Origin: CAZHJK01 sp964533275
GTDB taxonomy: Bacteria; Bacillota; Clostridia; Eubacteriales; Garciellaceae
Length of the DNA: 64,000 nt
Direction: 5' to 3'
Assembly (NCBI GenBank): GCA_964533275.1
Contig: CAZHJK010000009.1
Coordinates: forward strand, 1 to 64,000
The position numbers were made by a program, and so were the translations under genes. This document shows, piece after piece, positions 7,672 through 15,417 of the stretch. Positions within the stretch are counted from its first letter, which is position 1; each line of letters starts with the position of its first letter. The notes below the pieces were generated by a model. That model did no database searches, was not told the origin of the DNA, and saw only the letters and a list, made by a program, of their open reading frames with translations.

Positions 7672-8127
7672 CTATAAATTCTTATGTTTAAAGTGTAGTT
7701 CTAATTTTGTACCCTTTCCAACTTCAGAATAAATATAAAACTTATCTGAGTTAAGTTGTATATTTGAAAATCCTCTCCCCGCTCCAAAGCCTCTGGACAA
7801 AACCTCCTCTGAAGCTGTCGAGTAGCCATCCTTTAAGGCATTTTCAATATCAGGTATACCTGGTCCATTATCCTGAGCAATAATAATGACTCCATCAGAT
7901 AAAATCTCTAACCTAATCTTACCTCCCATAGAGTGAATAACCATATTCATTTCGACCTCATAGCATGCTATACTTACTCTTCTTATAAAAGCCCTATCCA
8001 TATCCATATGTTTAAGAATTTTTTTTATACTACTTGATGCATCTCCTGCAATTTCATAATTACCATGTATAATTGTAAAAATGTATTCTACTAAAACTTT
8101 ATCATCCATTAGAGAAGTCTTGTACAT
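7672..8127 (-). CDS. Anti-sigma-factor-like ATP-binding protein (HATPase, RsbW/SpoIIAB fold)
   Basis: A 151-residue GHKL ATPase with an N box (YEVEMNMVIHS), a G1 box (AQDNGPGIPD) and a G2 box (GFGAGRGFSNIQ). Proteins of this kind act as serine kinases or anti-sigma factors. The start overlaps the end of the DRTGG-domain gene by 19 bp, which indicates translational coupling and a shared role. In many clostridia this pair sits beside iron-hydrogenase genes; here no hydrogenase follows. Confidence 0.85.
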   Translation of the reverse strand: MYKTSLMDDKVLVEYIFTIIHGNYEIAGDASSSIKKILKHMDMDRAFIRRVSIACYEVEMNMVIHSMGGKIRLEILSDGVIIIAQDNGPGIPDIENALKDGYSTASEEVLSRGFGAGRGFSNIQLNSDKFYIYSEVGKGTKLELHFKHKNL

Positions 8128-8462
8128 GGAAGAAGACCTGCCTTAAATAAAGTTCCACATGCTTCGTACATTATAAATTCCGTTGCTAAGATACAGATAT
8201 TTCGTTCAGATGCCATATTAATAACTTCCTGTGAAGGGGTTCTTCCCCTGACAAATATAATCAATGGTACATCACTCATTTCTGCCGTACGAATAACCTG
8301 CGGATTATTTAAACCGGTTAATAAGGCCATCCTGCCATTAGCGAAAGTAAGTACATCACTCATTAAATCCGAACCAAATGCAGACTCAATTTCATTATCT
8401 AATAAATCTTCTCCAGCCAGTACCTGTGCATTCAATAATTTGCATATTTCCCTTGTCTTCAA
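8109..8462 (-). CDS. DRTGG-domain protein
   Basis: A 117-residue protein made of one DRTGG domain, a small alpha/beta fold also found beside CBS domains and in phosphotransacetylase-like proteins. Seen here are the N-terminal helix KTREICKLLNAQVLAGED and the strand segments SDVLTFANGRMALLTG and DVPLIIFVRG. The ligand is unknown. It is the first gene of the pair and a good RBS (GGGGGGAG) stands upstream. Confidence 0.8.
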   Translation of the reverse strand: MKTREICKLLNAQVLAGEDLLDNEIESAFGSDLMSDVLTFANGRMALLTGLNNPQVIRTAEMSDVPLIIFVRGRTPSQEVINMASERNICILATEFIMYEACGTLFKAGLLPCTRLL

Positions 8463-8581
8463 TTTTCTCCCCCCTTAAAAATTTTATAAGTTCCTAAAAC
8501 TTTGATAAACTATTAACTATATAGTATCTTTTCTAACAGTTTAGTGCAATACCTAAAAAAATTTTCTAAAAACTTTATTCT

Positions 8582-8624
8582 GGGGACGGTTCTATCTATT
8601 CTGGGGACGGTTCTTTTTGTTCAA
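8582..8624. repeat. REP-like repeat, two direct copies, same as the RAYT termini
   Basis: GGGGACGGTTCT occurs at 8582-8593 and again from 8603, where it continues as GGGGACGGTTCTTTTTGTTC plus AA to 8624. This 22-mer is identical, in inverted sense, to the right end of the transposase unit at 24418-24439. It lies just beyond the end of the QueG-like gene and is probably a dispersed copy mobilised by the RAYT transposase. Confidence 0.8.
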
Positions 8625-8674
8625 AAATTTATTGCCCCTCCCTTTATATTATTTTATGCGGAATATATTTTATA

Positions 8675-9382
8675 TTATACATTGCCAATTGGACATGTGG
8701 AAATACATACTCCACATACTGATCCTCTTCCAATGTGCTGAAAATTCTTTTTCATGTAGCTGCTGCAAGCGTGGGCATCATAGATTTTATTTCTTTCCAT
8801 TCCTTGTACCCATTTAGTTCCTTCTATAGCCATAGCTGGACATTTAATAACACATAAATTGCAATCTCCACATTTAGAAGTAGTAATCGGAGTTGTTAGC
8901 GGTAGCTCCATATCAGTTAGGATTGTTCCTAATCGTACTCTAGGACCAAACTTGTGATGAATAAAAAGTCCACTTTTACCAATCCAACCCAAACCTGAGA
9001 GTGTAGCAGCTTTTTTATGTGAGAATACGCTATTGTAAGGTTTGTCATGTAAGGATTGAGAAGATGGAATTGCTATGGCATTATATCCACTATTTTGAAG
9101 AGCTATTGTAGTCCTTAGTGTAACTTCATTAATATGATAATTTACACTTCGATAATGAGCGAAATAAGTCTGAGTCGGTTCGTTATTTTCTTTTATATCA
9201 TTGATAATTCCATTAGATAATTGAATAACAAAGCTGATAGCATAGTTATACTTAGACCAATTCTCAGGGACAAAACCTGTAACTTTACTAAAACCTATAT
9301 CACTAACACCTAATCCCTTTATAAAATCCCTTAAGGTATCCACATTCATATTCAAAAAACCAACTCCAATCCCAGTATTCAT
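8675..9382 (-). CDS. Epoxyqueuosine-reductase-like (QueG family) Fe-S protein
   Basis: The N-terminal region and LGWIGKSGLFIHHKFGPRVR match the QueG family, whose best-known member reduces epoxyqueuosine in tRNA using cobalamin. Two [4Fe-4S] sites are visible: CGDCNLCVIKCP and CGVCISTCPIG, with a further Cys in AHACSSYMKK. At about 235 residues it is much shorter than QueG (about 350) and lacks the C-terminal HEAT region, so it is one of the short clostridial paralogues of unknown function. An alternative start at 9349 (MNVDTLRDF) is plausible; neither has a strong RBS. Confidence 0.8.
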   Translation of the reverse strand: MNTGIGVGFLNMNVDTLRDFIKGLGVSDIGFSKVTGFVPENWSKYNYAISFVIQLSNGIINDIKENNEPTQTYFAHYRSVNYHINEVTLRTTIALQNSGYNAIAIPSSQSLHDKPYNSVFSHKKAATLSGLGWIGKSGLFIHHKFGPRVRLGTILTDMELPLTTPITTSKCGDCNLCVIKCPAMAIEGTKWVQGMERNKIYDAHACSSYMKKNFQHIGRGSVCGVCISTCPIGNV

Positions 9383-9502
9383 AATTAATTATATATACTA
9401 TTTCAACAGCATTTATCTAAAACCCTTTATTTCCAAAAATAACCATAAAAAATTGGCACAAAAAAGACTCCCCATAGAATGCCGATGATGTCCTCTTGTC
9501 CC

Positions 9503-9603
9503 AAAAAAACCCCAGCCCCTTAAGAGCTTGATTTCTCCCAAGGTTTGCTGGGGTAAAGAAAAAGCCCCGTGAGAGAGCTTAATTGTTTGCTTTCCCACGG
9601 GAC
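9503..9603 (-). terminator. Two tandem terminators after the repeat lipoprotein
   Basis: On the minus strand, hairpin one (9564-9603, GTCCCGTG pairing with CACGGGGC) ends in TTTTTCTTT. Hairpin two (9510-9554, ACCCCAGC pairing with GCTGGGGT) ends in a run of T. The pair lies between the lipoprotein and the QueG-like gene. A short reading frame across them is not considered real. Confidence 0.8.
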
Positions 9604-9655
9604 TTTTGTGTTACATTACTTTCATTAATTAGTGGAAATAAAGTGGCTTCTTTAA

Positions 9656-12600
9656 TCATGAAACACCAAAGGTTACATTGAATGATAAGATTAAACCATG
9701 ATCGGCAGTAAATGTAACGATGGCTTTGTATGTTCCTGATGCTAATCCTCCTTTAGGATATACACTAAATTTATTCCAATCTCGTTCTTCATTTAATGTT
9801 GTAGCCCAAGTAGAACCATCGTCATTCAAATCTAATATGAAAGCATCTGGATTTTCTCCACTTAATTCACCATTCAGATTAATTATATCCCCAGTTCCTG
9901 TTTTAAGAATTACATTCCTAATAAGCATACCTGGTCCATCATAGTCAGATGAATGAGTACCAAAGTTATAATCATCCTGCAAGTTTTGAAATTTTATAGA
10001 GTAGGTTAACTCTTCCAATAAATCAAGTGCTTCTTGGATTGCAATTACTTCTGCATCTAAAGCGCCTTGACCGTCTTTGGCTGTTAAGGTTAAATCACAG
10101 TCAGCTATTGCTACTTGGTACAATGCCCAGCTGTCTGCAGTGTAGTCTCCCTCAACTAATGCTCCTACTTCAGCTAAAATCGTATCATATGCTGTTGTAT
10201 CTACTTCTGCAGTTAGCTCTAACATTTCTAGTGCTGCTTGGATTTTAAGTACTTCTGCATCCAGAGCTGCTTGACCAGCGACTTCTGTCAGCTCAAGGTC
10301 ACATTTCTCTATGGCTGCTACAAATAATGCCCAGCTTGGTGTGGTATAGGTATCATCATCATTGTTTTCCCGTAATGAACCTACTAGCGCATCATAAGCA
10401 ATTGTGTCTACTTCCAATAAATCAAGTGCTACTTGGATTGCAAGTACTTCTGCATCTAAAGCGCCTTGACCGTCTTTTGCTGATAAAGTTAGGTCACAAC
10501 CGGCTATTGCTGCTTCGTACAATGCCCAGCTGTCTGCAGTGTAATCTCCCTCAACTAATGCTCCTACTTCAGCTACAATCGTATCATATGCAGTTGTATT
10601 TACTTCTGCAGTTAGCTCTAACAGTTCTAGTGCTGCTTGGATTTTAAGTACTTCAGCATCCAGAGCTGCTTGACCAGCGGCTTCTGTCAAGGTTAGATCA
10701 CACTCGTCTATTGCTGCTGCAAATAATGCCCAGCTTGATGTGGTGTAGATATCATCATCATTGTTCGCTGGTACCAATGCTACAGCTTCATCATAAGCAG
10801 TTGTATCTACTTCCAATAAATCAAGTGCTACTTGGATTGCAAGTACTTCTGCATCTAAAGCGCCTTGACCGTCTTTTGCTGATAAAGTTAGGTCACAACC
10901 GGCTATTGCTGCTTCATACAATGCCCAGCTGTCTGCAGTATAATCTTCCTCAACTAATGCATGTACTTCAGCTAAAATCGTATCATATGCTGTTGTATCT
11001 ACTTCTGCAGTTAGCTCTAACATTTCTAGTGCTGCTTGGATTTTAAGTACTTCTGCATCCAGAGCTGCTTGACCAGCGACTTCTGTCAGCTCAAGGTCAC
11101 ATTTCTCTATGGCTGCTACAAATAATGCCCAGCTTGGTGTGGTGTAGATATCATCTTCATTGTTCGTTGGAAGCAATGCTACAGCTCCATCATAAGCAGT
11201 TGTATCTACTTGGTTGCTAATTGTTATCTCAACGCTACCAGCCTTACCAGATCCATCTTGTGCCGTTGCTGTTACTTTAACCATTCCATTTTTAACAGCT
11301 GTCAATAAACCAGTATTGCTGATTGTTGCTTTATCTGTTGCTAATCCATATGTTTCTGTTACTGTCCATTTTACTGATTTGTTGCCTGCGTTTGATGGGC
11401 TAACTTCAGCAATCATCTGTAATATGCCATTCTTTATATCTATTGCTGTAGCATCCCCGGTACCTTTCACATTAATAGCACTTACCTTGATCTCATCCCA
11501 CTTCACATATAATGTCATATCCTTTGCAGGCATAGTTTGAGTAAAGTTCCATGCTTTTGTAAGCTCCTTATCACTATACCATCCTGCAAACTTGTAGTTT
11601 GCCCTGGTGGGATCTTCGGGTTTGGTGATAGCCTTACCAAAGTCGACCTTAATGCTGCTGATGGCACTTCCTTCATTGGTATTAAAGGTAACGGTATATT
11701 TTGGCTTCTGAACTTCTTTATCTTTTTGATCCTTTTGATCTTTATCCACTTGGTTTGGGGTAACTGGTGTTGGAGCGCTAGGTGTCGTGGTAATTGGTTT
11801 ATTCGTACTTGGTCTTGTCCCTACTACATCTCCTTGGTCCTCTTCTTCCTCATCAACAAAGAGATCATCTTGTATAGTGGTTTCTCCTGGAGTGATATCA
11901 CCTGTCACATTATTGGTATTATTGGAGATTACCTCTTCAATGACTCCATCTCCTAGGGTGGCAATGCTGGTCTCGGTTCTTATAAGGTTAACGACACCAT
12001 CCCCCTCAATGGTAATGGTTGATTCTTCTGCTCCTGCCATAAAGATTATTTCTTTTACTTCAGAAGTAATAACTATATTACATTTACCCGTTACTACTAA
12101 TACATCAACTGAGCCTGTTATCTCTACCTCTGAATCACTGCTTTCAACTATAACCTCTTTTGCTGTACCGTTTACGACAACCTTTGATCCATTGGAGTCT
12201 TTGGATAGAATTACTCCTTCAACTTCAGAGTCCTCTTCAATAATTACTATACTATTTTCCCCATTGATAGAGACATTCTTTAAAATAGCTTTTGTTGCTG
12301 TGACTAGGACATCTGATGCTTCTACTACTAAATCGTCAACAGTTCCTGTTACGATGACATCTTGGCTGCCTTCTGCTATGGTAAGGGTGTCTACTTTTAC
12401 GAACTCGTCCGTATGTATTCTTACCGGACCATCTTCCCTTTGTGCTTCTATTTCTTTAATGGAAGAATTTCCTGTCAAGTATATACTGTCGGTCCCACCC
12501 CCTTGCACACATAACTTTAGACTTTGGATGTTTTTTAGCGTAACTTCTCCATCGCCCACAGATGGCTCAATGACTACCTCATCTACAGTACCATCCTCTA

Positions 12601-12796
12601 AGACAACACCAGATACTTGTATAATGACCTTTTCGTAGTCATCACCAAGGGTAATGGACTGAGCTTCATCGATGGTTAATACAGTATTTTGTTCTTGATC
12701 GTTATCTGCTTTTTTGGAGCAACCAAAGATCAAAACCATCGACATAAGAATAATCATCATGAATAATAATGATATTCTAATTCTTTTGTAATTCAA
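9656..12796 (-). CDS. Large repeat-containing surface lipoprotein
   Basis: A lipoprotein of 1,046 residues. The start is TTG at 12796 with AGGGGG seven bases upstream; the ATG at 12814 has no RBS. A lipobox (LIFGCS, Cys26) predicts membrane anchoring. After it comes a beta-rich region (about 45-300) with many short Val/Ile/Thr strands like a solenoid, then an acidic/proline linker, an InlB B-type (Flg_new) repeat (FNTNEG ... FAGWYSD), a BIG2-like domain, and three copies of a 133-residue unit. Each unit has two helical FIVAR-like halves with conserved DSWALYEAAI and QAALDAEVLKIQAALE. A unique beta C-terminal domain ends it. Likely role: adhesion or surface binding; the ligand is unknown. Confidence 0.85.
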   Translation of the reverse strand: MNYKRIRISLLFMMIILMSMVLIFGCSKKADNDQEQNTVLTIDEAQSITLGDDYEKVIIQVSGVVLEDGTVDEVVIEPSVGDGEVTLKNIQSLKLCVQGGGTDSIYLTGNSSIKEIEAQREDGPVRIHTDEFVKVDTLTIAEGSQDVIVTGTVDDLVVEASDVLVTATKAILKNVSINGENSIVIIEEDSEVEGVILSKDSNGSKVVVNGTAKEVIVESSDSEVEITGSVDVLVVTGKCNIVITSEVKEIIFMAGAEESTITIEGDGVVNLIRTETSIATLGDGVIEEVISNNTNNVTGDITPGETTIQDDLFVDEEEEDQGDVVGTRPSTNKPITTTPSAPTPVTPNQVDKDQKDQKDKEVQKPKYTVTFNTNEGSAISSIKVDFGKAITKPEDPTRANYKFAGWYSDKELTKAWNFTQTMPAKDMTLYVKWDEIKVSAINVKGTGDATAIDIKNGILQMIAEVSPSNAGNKSVKWTVTETYGLATDKATISNTGLLTAVKNGMVKVTATAQDGSGKAGSVEITISNQVDTTAYDGAVALLPTNNEDDIYTTPSWALFVAAIEKCDLELTEVAGQAALDAEVLKIQAALEMLELTAEVDTTAYDTILAEVHALVEEDYTADSWALYEAAIAGCDLTLSAKDGQGALDAEVLAIQVALDLLEVDTTAYDEAVALVPANNDDDIYTTSSWALFAAAIDECDLTLTEAAGQAALDAEVLKIQAALELLELTAEVNTTAYDTIVAEVGALVEGDYTADSWALYEAAIAGCDLTLSAKDGQGALDAEVLAIQVALDLLEVDTIAYDALVGSLRENNDDDTYTTPSWALFVAAIEKCDLELTEVAGQAALDAEVLKIQAALEMLELTAEVDTTAYDTILAEVGALVEGDYTADSWALYQVAIADCDLTLTAKDGQGALDAEVIAIQEALDLLEELTYSIKFQNLQDDYNFGTHSSDYDGPGMLIRNVILKTGTGDIINLNGELSGENPDAFILDLNDDGSTWATTLNEERDWNKFSVYPKGGLASGTYKAIVTFTADHGLILSFNVTFGVS
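10019..11213 (-). repeat. Three ~399 bp in-frame tandem repeats in the lipoprotein gene
   Basis: Unit boundaries read at about 11213, 10814 and 10415, marked by the recurring VDTTAYD codons. Copies are nearly identical over long stretches at the DNA level, so recent duplication or recombination and copy-number change are likely. Confidence 0.85.
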
Positions 12797-12831
12797 CGCA
12801 TTTCCCCCTTTCATAAATTTTTTTTATATCC

Positions 12832-12853
12832 AACTTGTAAGTTTAAACAAGTT
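12832..12853. promoter_or_regulatory. Inverted repeat, candidate operator of the divergent region
   Basis: AACTTGT-N8-ACAAGTT forms a 22 bp inverted repeat in the leader of the lipoprotein gene. It lies in the 300 bp divergent intergenic region that also serves the XRE-type regulator, which is an obvious candidate ligand. The rest of the region is AT-rich with no gene seen. Confidence 0.45.
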
Positions 12854-13053
12854 AATATACAAAATTACCTAAATTATTAAAATATACTGACTGCATTTAA
12901 TATTGGCCAAATTTTTTTAAGTGGAAAAGAATCTGTAAAATATTGCTAATATCCATTTAACTTCATTATAGAAGTTATTTATTCTTTTTACAACATTTTT
13001 CGATATTTTAATATAATTTTTTTCAATTTTATTTCATAATATTTATGAACACA

Positions 13054-13083
13054 TTGTACTTTTACTAACTTTTGCTATATAAT
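13054..13083 (+). promoter_or_regulatory. Sigma-A-like promoter of the XRE regulator
   Basis: TTGTAC (13054-13059), an 18 bp spacer and TATAAT (13078-13083), followed by TTGGAGG and the ATG at 13118. Confidence 0.55.
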
Positions 13084-13117
13084 AGACGAAGATTATTAAA
13101 ATGTTGGAGGTATATAA

Positions 13118-14587
13118 ATGAATGAAATATTAAGTTTCGGTTCCTACCTAAGAGATTTATTAGCCCTAAAGGGTATAGATAAAAAGAATTTCGCCGTTAC
13201 CATGAAAATAAACCGTTCACTACTTTACCGCTATCTAAATAGTGAACAATTACCTGACCTTGACCAGTTGAATGAAATATCAGAAAAACTAAATTTGAGG
13301 GGATCAGAAAAGAAAAAGCTATTGGAAAGCTACGAATGTACTTTGTATGGCTGGGAAATTGTGGAGGGTAGAAAGCTTATAACAGATATGCTTTTAAAAC
13401 TAAATAATACATATGAAAAGGATTTAACCTATGAATATAAATTAAAGGCTAGTACACTGGTAAATGAGAATGCCAACATCCTTCCTATAAAAAATAAATC
13501 CAATGTTATGAGTACCATATTATATCTATTGGATTCAGTTAGAAAGAATCCTGATGTTTCTAATGTCAACTTAATTCTACAGCCGAAGCAAGACTTTATT
13601 AACATACTTACTAAAACATTACATGAAATAAATGATAGTAAACGAAATCTATCAATAAAACATATAATTCGTTTTAGGGATACTTTACTTAAAAAGGACA
13701 AGTTATATAATCTAAAAATCGTCGAATCCCTTTTTCCTCTATCTGTTTTTGAAAAGATATATGGAGTATATTATGCAACGATAAATTCTACTACTGAAGC
13801 CTACGAAACATTTTTTCCGAACTTTATTAGTATTGATTCTAAGACTGCTTTTATTTTTTCAGAGGACTTTGAAAATGGCATCCTTTATAATTCACAATGC
13901 CAAGAGACCATTTTACTATTAAACGAAGAATTCACTAAAATATGCGCTGACTCCTTACCATTGTTTTTCAACCTAAAAACCAATGAAAATCAGTCTCTTT
14001 ACATGTTTGAATATGAACAAATGGTTCAAGCAGAAACCTCTCTACTCCATCCAGAAAATGGATTTTATACATTTCCTATTGATATTGTTAAGAAAAAAGC
14101 AAAGGAACAGAACATACCAAAGGAATATACCGAATTACTTATTAGAAGAATGAAGATTTTTCGTGAGAGATTAAAAAAGAGTAAAGCTCTTGAAATCATT
14201 TCTATGGAAGGACTTAGAAATTTTGCTACTACGGGGCAACTACAAATATTTAGAAATATTAATTTCAGTAAAAGCGAACGAATTAAGATATTAGAAAACC
14301 TTTTAATGTTCGTAAATGAGAATGAAAACTATACACTTTATCTTATGAAAGATAAAAGCCCTTTTTATAATTCGGATTTTGCAATCTACACTATTGGAAG
14401 TCAGCTGCTATATATTGTTCAATCATATACCGATTTTAAAATAACGGACAACATCATAATTAGAAACAAAGGAATAGTTGAAAGCTTCACAGATTTCATG
14501 CATTCTAGTTTTACGACTGATAATAGTATAATCGATAGAAATGAAGTTGCCTCTATTATTTTAAATATAATTAATAGTATTAGATGA
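13118..14587 (+). CDS. XRE-family helix-turn-helix regulator with large uncharacterised C-terminal region
   Basis: Residues 5-65 read as an XRE/Cro helix-turn-helix (KNFAVTMKINRSLLYRYLNSE, then LPDLDQLNEISEKLNL). The remaining ~420 residues match no domain I recognise. They are hydrophilic with no membrane segment and probably form a sensing or oligomerisation region. The gene is divergent from the large surface lipoprotein and shares its 300 bp upstream region, so control of that lipoprotein is the simplest guess. It has its own promoter and a TTGGAGG site. Confidence 0.75.
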   Translation: MNEILSFGSYLRDLLALKGIDKKNFAVTMKINRSLLYRYLNSEQLPDLDQLNEISEKLNLRGSEKKKLLESYECTLYGWEIVEGRKLITDMLLKLNNTYEKDLTYEYKLKASTLVNENANILPIKNKSNVMSTILYLLDSVRKNPDVSNVNLILQPKQDFINILTKTLHEINDSKRNLSIKHIIRFRDTLLKKDKLYNLKIVESLFPLSVFEKIYGVYYATINSTTEAYETFFPNFISIDSKTAFIFSEDFENGILYNSQCQETILLLNEEFTKICADSLPLFFNLKTNENQSLYMFEYEQMVQAETSLLHPENGFYTFPIDIVKKKAKEQNIPKEYTELLIRRMKIFRERLKKSKALEIISMEGLRNFATTGQLQIFRNINFSKSERIKILENLLMFVNENENYTLYLMKDKSPFYNSDFAIYTIGSQLLYIVQSYTDFKITDNIIIRNKGIVESFTDFMHSSFTTDNSIIDRNEVASIILNIINSIR

Positions 14588-14743
14588 TAAGATAAGTAAA
14601 TTTATTAATTAATACTCACTGAATCAGCACCATAATTAATCCTGAGTGAATGATAGAATGTTACCAGGCAAGTCCCTGTCCGATACCACTGAATAAACCT
14701 TGTGGTTTTCTATATGTTCTTCTGGATTAATTTTTTCAAGGTG

Positions 14744-14769
14744 CAAAAAAAGACTCCCCTTAGAGAGCC
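14744..14769 (-). terminator. Terminator of the ASCH-domain gene
   Basis: GGCTCTC/GGGAGTC (with G-U pairs) on the minus strand is followed by seven T residues, 22 bp past the stop codon. Confidence 0.6.
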
Positions 14770-14790
14770 TATATATACAATTATACATCC

Positions 14791-15243
14791 TTAAAACCTT
14801 GATTTTTCGTAATTATATGGAATGCTTGTACCTACAACCACATCTTCGATCTTCTCGATGATAAGCCAATCATCCATATTGCCTTGATGGTCAAAATCCT
14901 TTGGCTTTATTTCTTTTACATTTTCAAATTCAATCAAACACATACATTTTTTATGCCATCGCTTTTGTTGCTTTTTTGATAAATTCAACTTTTCTTGATT
15001 ATCTGCCAGCGTTTTTACAATCTCATCTTCAGATAACTTAACATGATTTTCAACCGACTTTACTGTAGCCATTGCAGATATTTTTGCAGTTCCCTTTATC
15101 ATGAAATAAAGAGTTTCACCTTCAAATACCCTGCTATGGGGTATCTTGCGCCCTGCCGCTGCTCTAATAATCATTGTTTTTGTACCTTCTAGTATCTTTT
15201 CTAAAACTTTTTCTTTATCATCACAATAAACCAAATGAACCAT
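14791..15243 (-). CDS. ASCH/PUA-like domain protein
   Basis: A 150-residue protein with an ASCH-type beta-barrel: EKILEGTKTMIIRAAAGRKIPHSRV followed by the strands ETLYFMIKGTAKISAMATVKSVE and a C-terminal CMCLIEFENVKEIKP. ASCH domains are RNA-binding or modification-related folds near PUA and EVE. The gene is monocistronic, between a terminator and the OYE operon terminator. The substrate is unknown. Confidence 0.7.
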   Translation of the reverse strand: MVHLVYCDDKEKVLEKILEGTKTMIIRAAAGRKIPHSRVFEGETLYFMIKGTAKISAMATVKSVENHVKLSEDEIVKTLADNQEKLNLSKKQQKRWHKKCMCLIEFENVKEIKPKDFDHQGNMDDWLIIEKIEDVVVGTSIPYNYEKSRF

Positions 15244-15365
15244 AATAATTTTTCCTTTCTTTTAACCCATTCAAAGGATCATTATTTTTATAGCTAGTTT
15301 TACTAATTATACAGCAATTATTTCCAATAATCTACATTTTTTATAAATTATTAAGTAGTATAGAA

Positions 15366-15409
15366 AACACCACACCAGCTTTTATACATAGCTAGCGTGG
15401 TGTGTTTTT
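15366..15409 (-). terminator. Terminator of the OYE-family operon
   Basis: CACACCA/TGGTGTG with flanking complementary A/T bases forms a stem nine bases beyond the stop at 15418. The T-rich side on the minus strand is moderate. Confidence 0.65.
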
Positions 15410-15417
15410 GATGCTTA

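Noticed and set aside
9413..9598. Short minus-strand reading frame after the lipoprotein
   Set aside because: It lies across two tandem terminator hairpins and has no RBS or family match.
10027..12638. Several long plus-strand frames opposite the repeat lipoprotein
   Set aside because: They repeat with the lipoprotein's 399 bp units, have Leu/His- or Ser/Thr-biased composition typical of antisense frames, and no RBS.
14636..14740. About 35 open codons on the minus strand ending ...NILSFTQD
   Set aside because: It reads somewhat like protein, but starts at the T run of a terminator, has no start with an RBS and matches no family I recognise. It could be a gene remnant.
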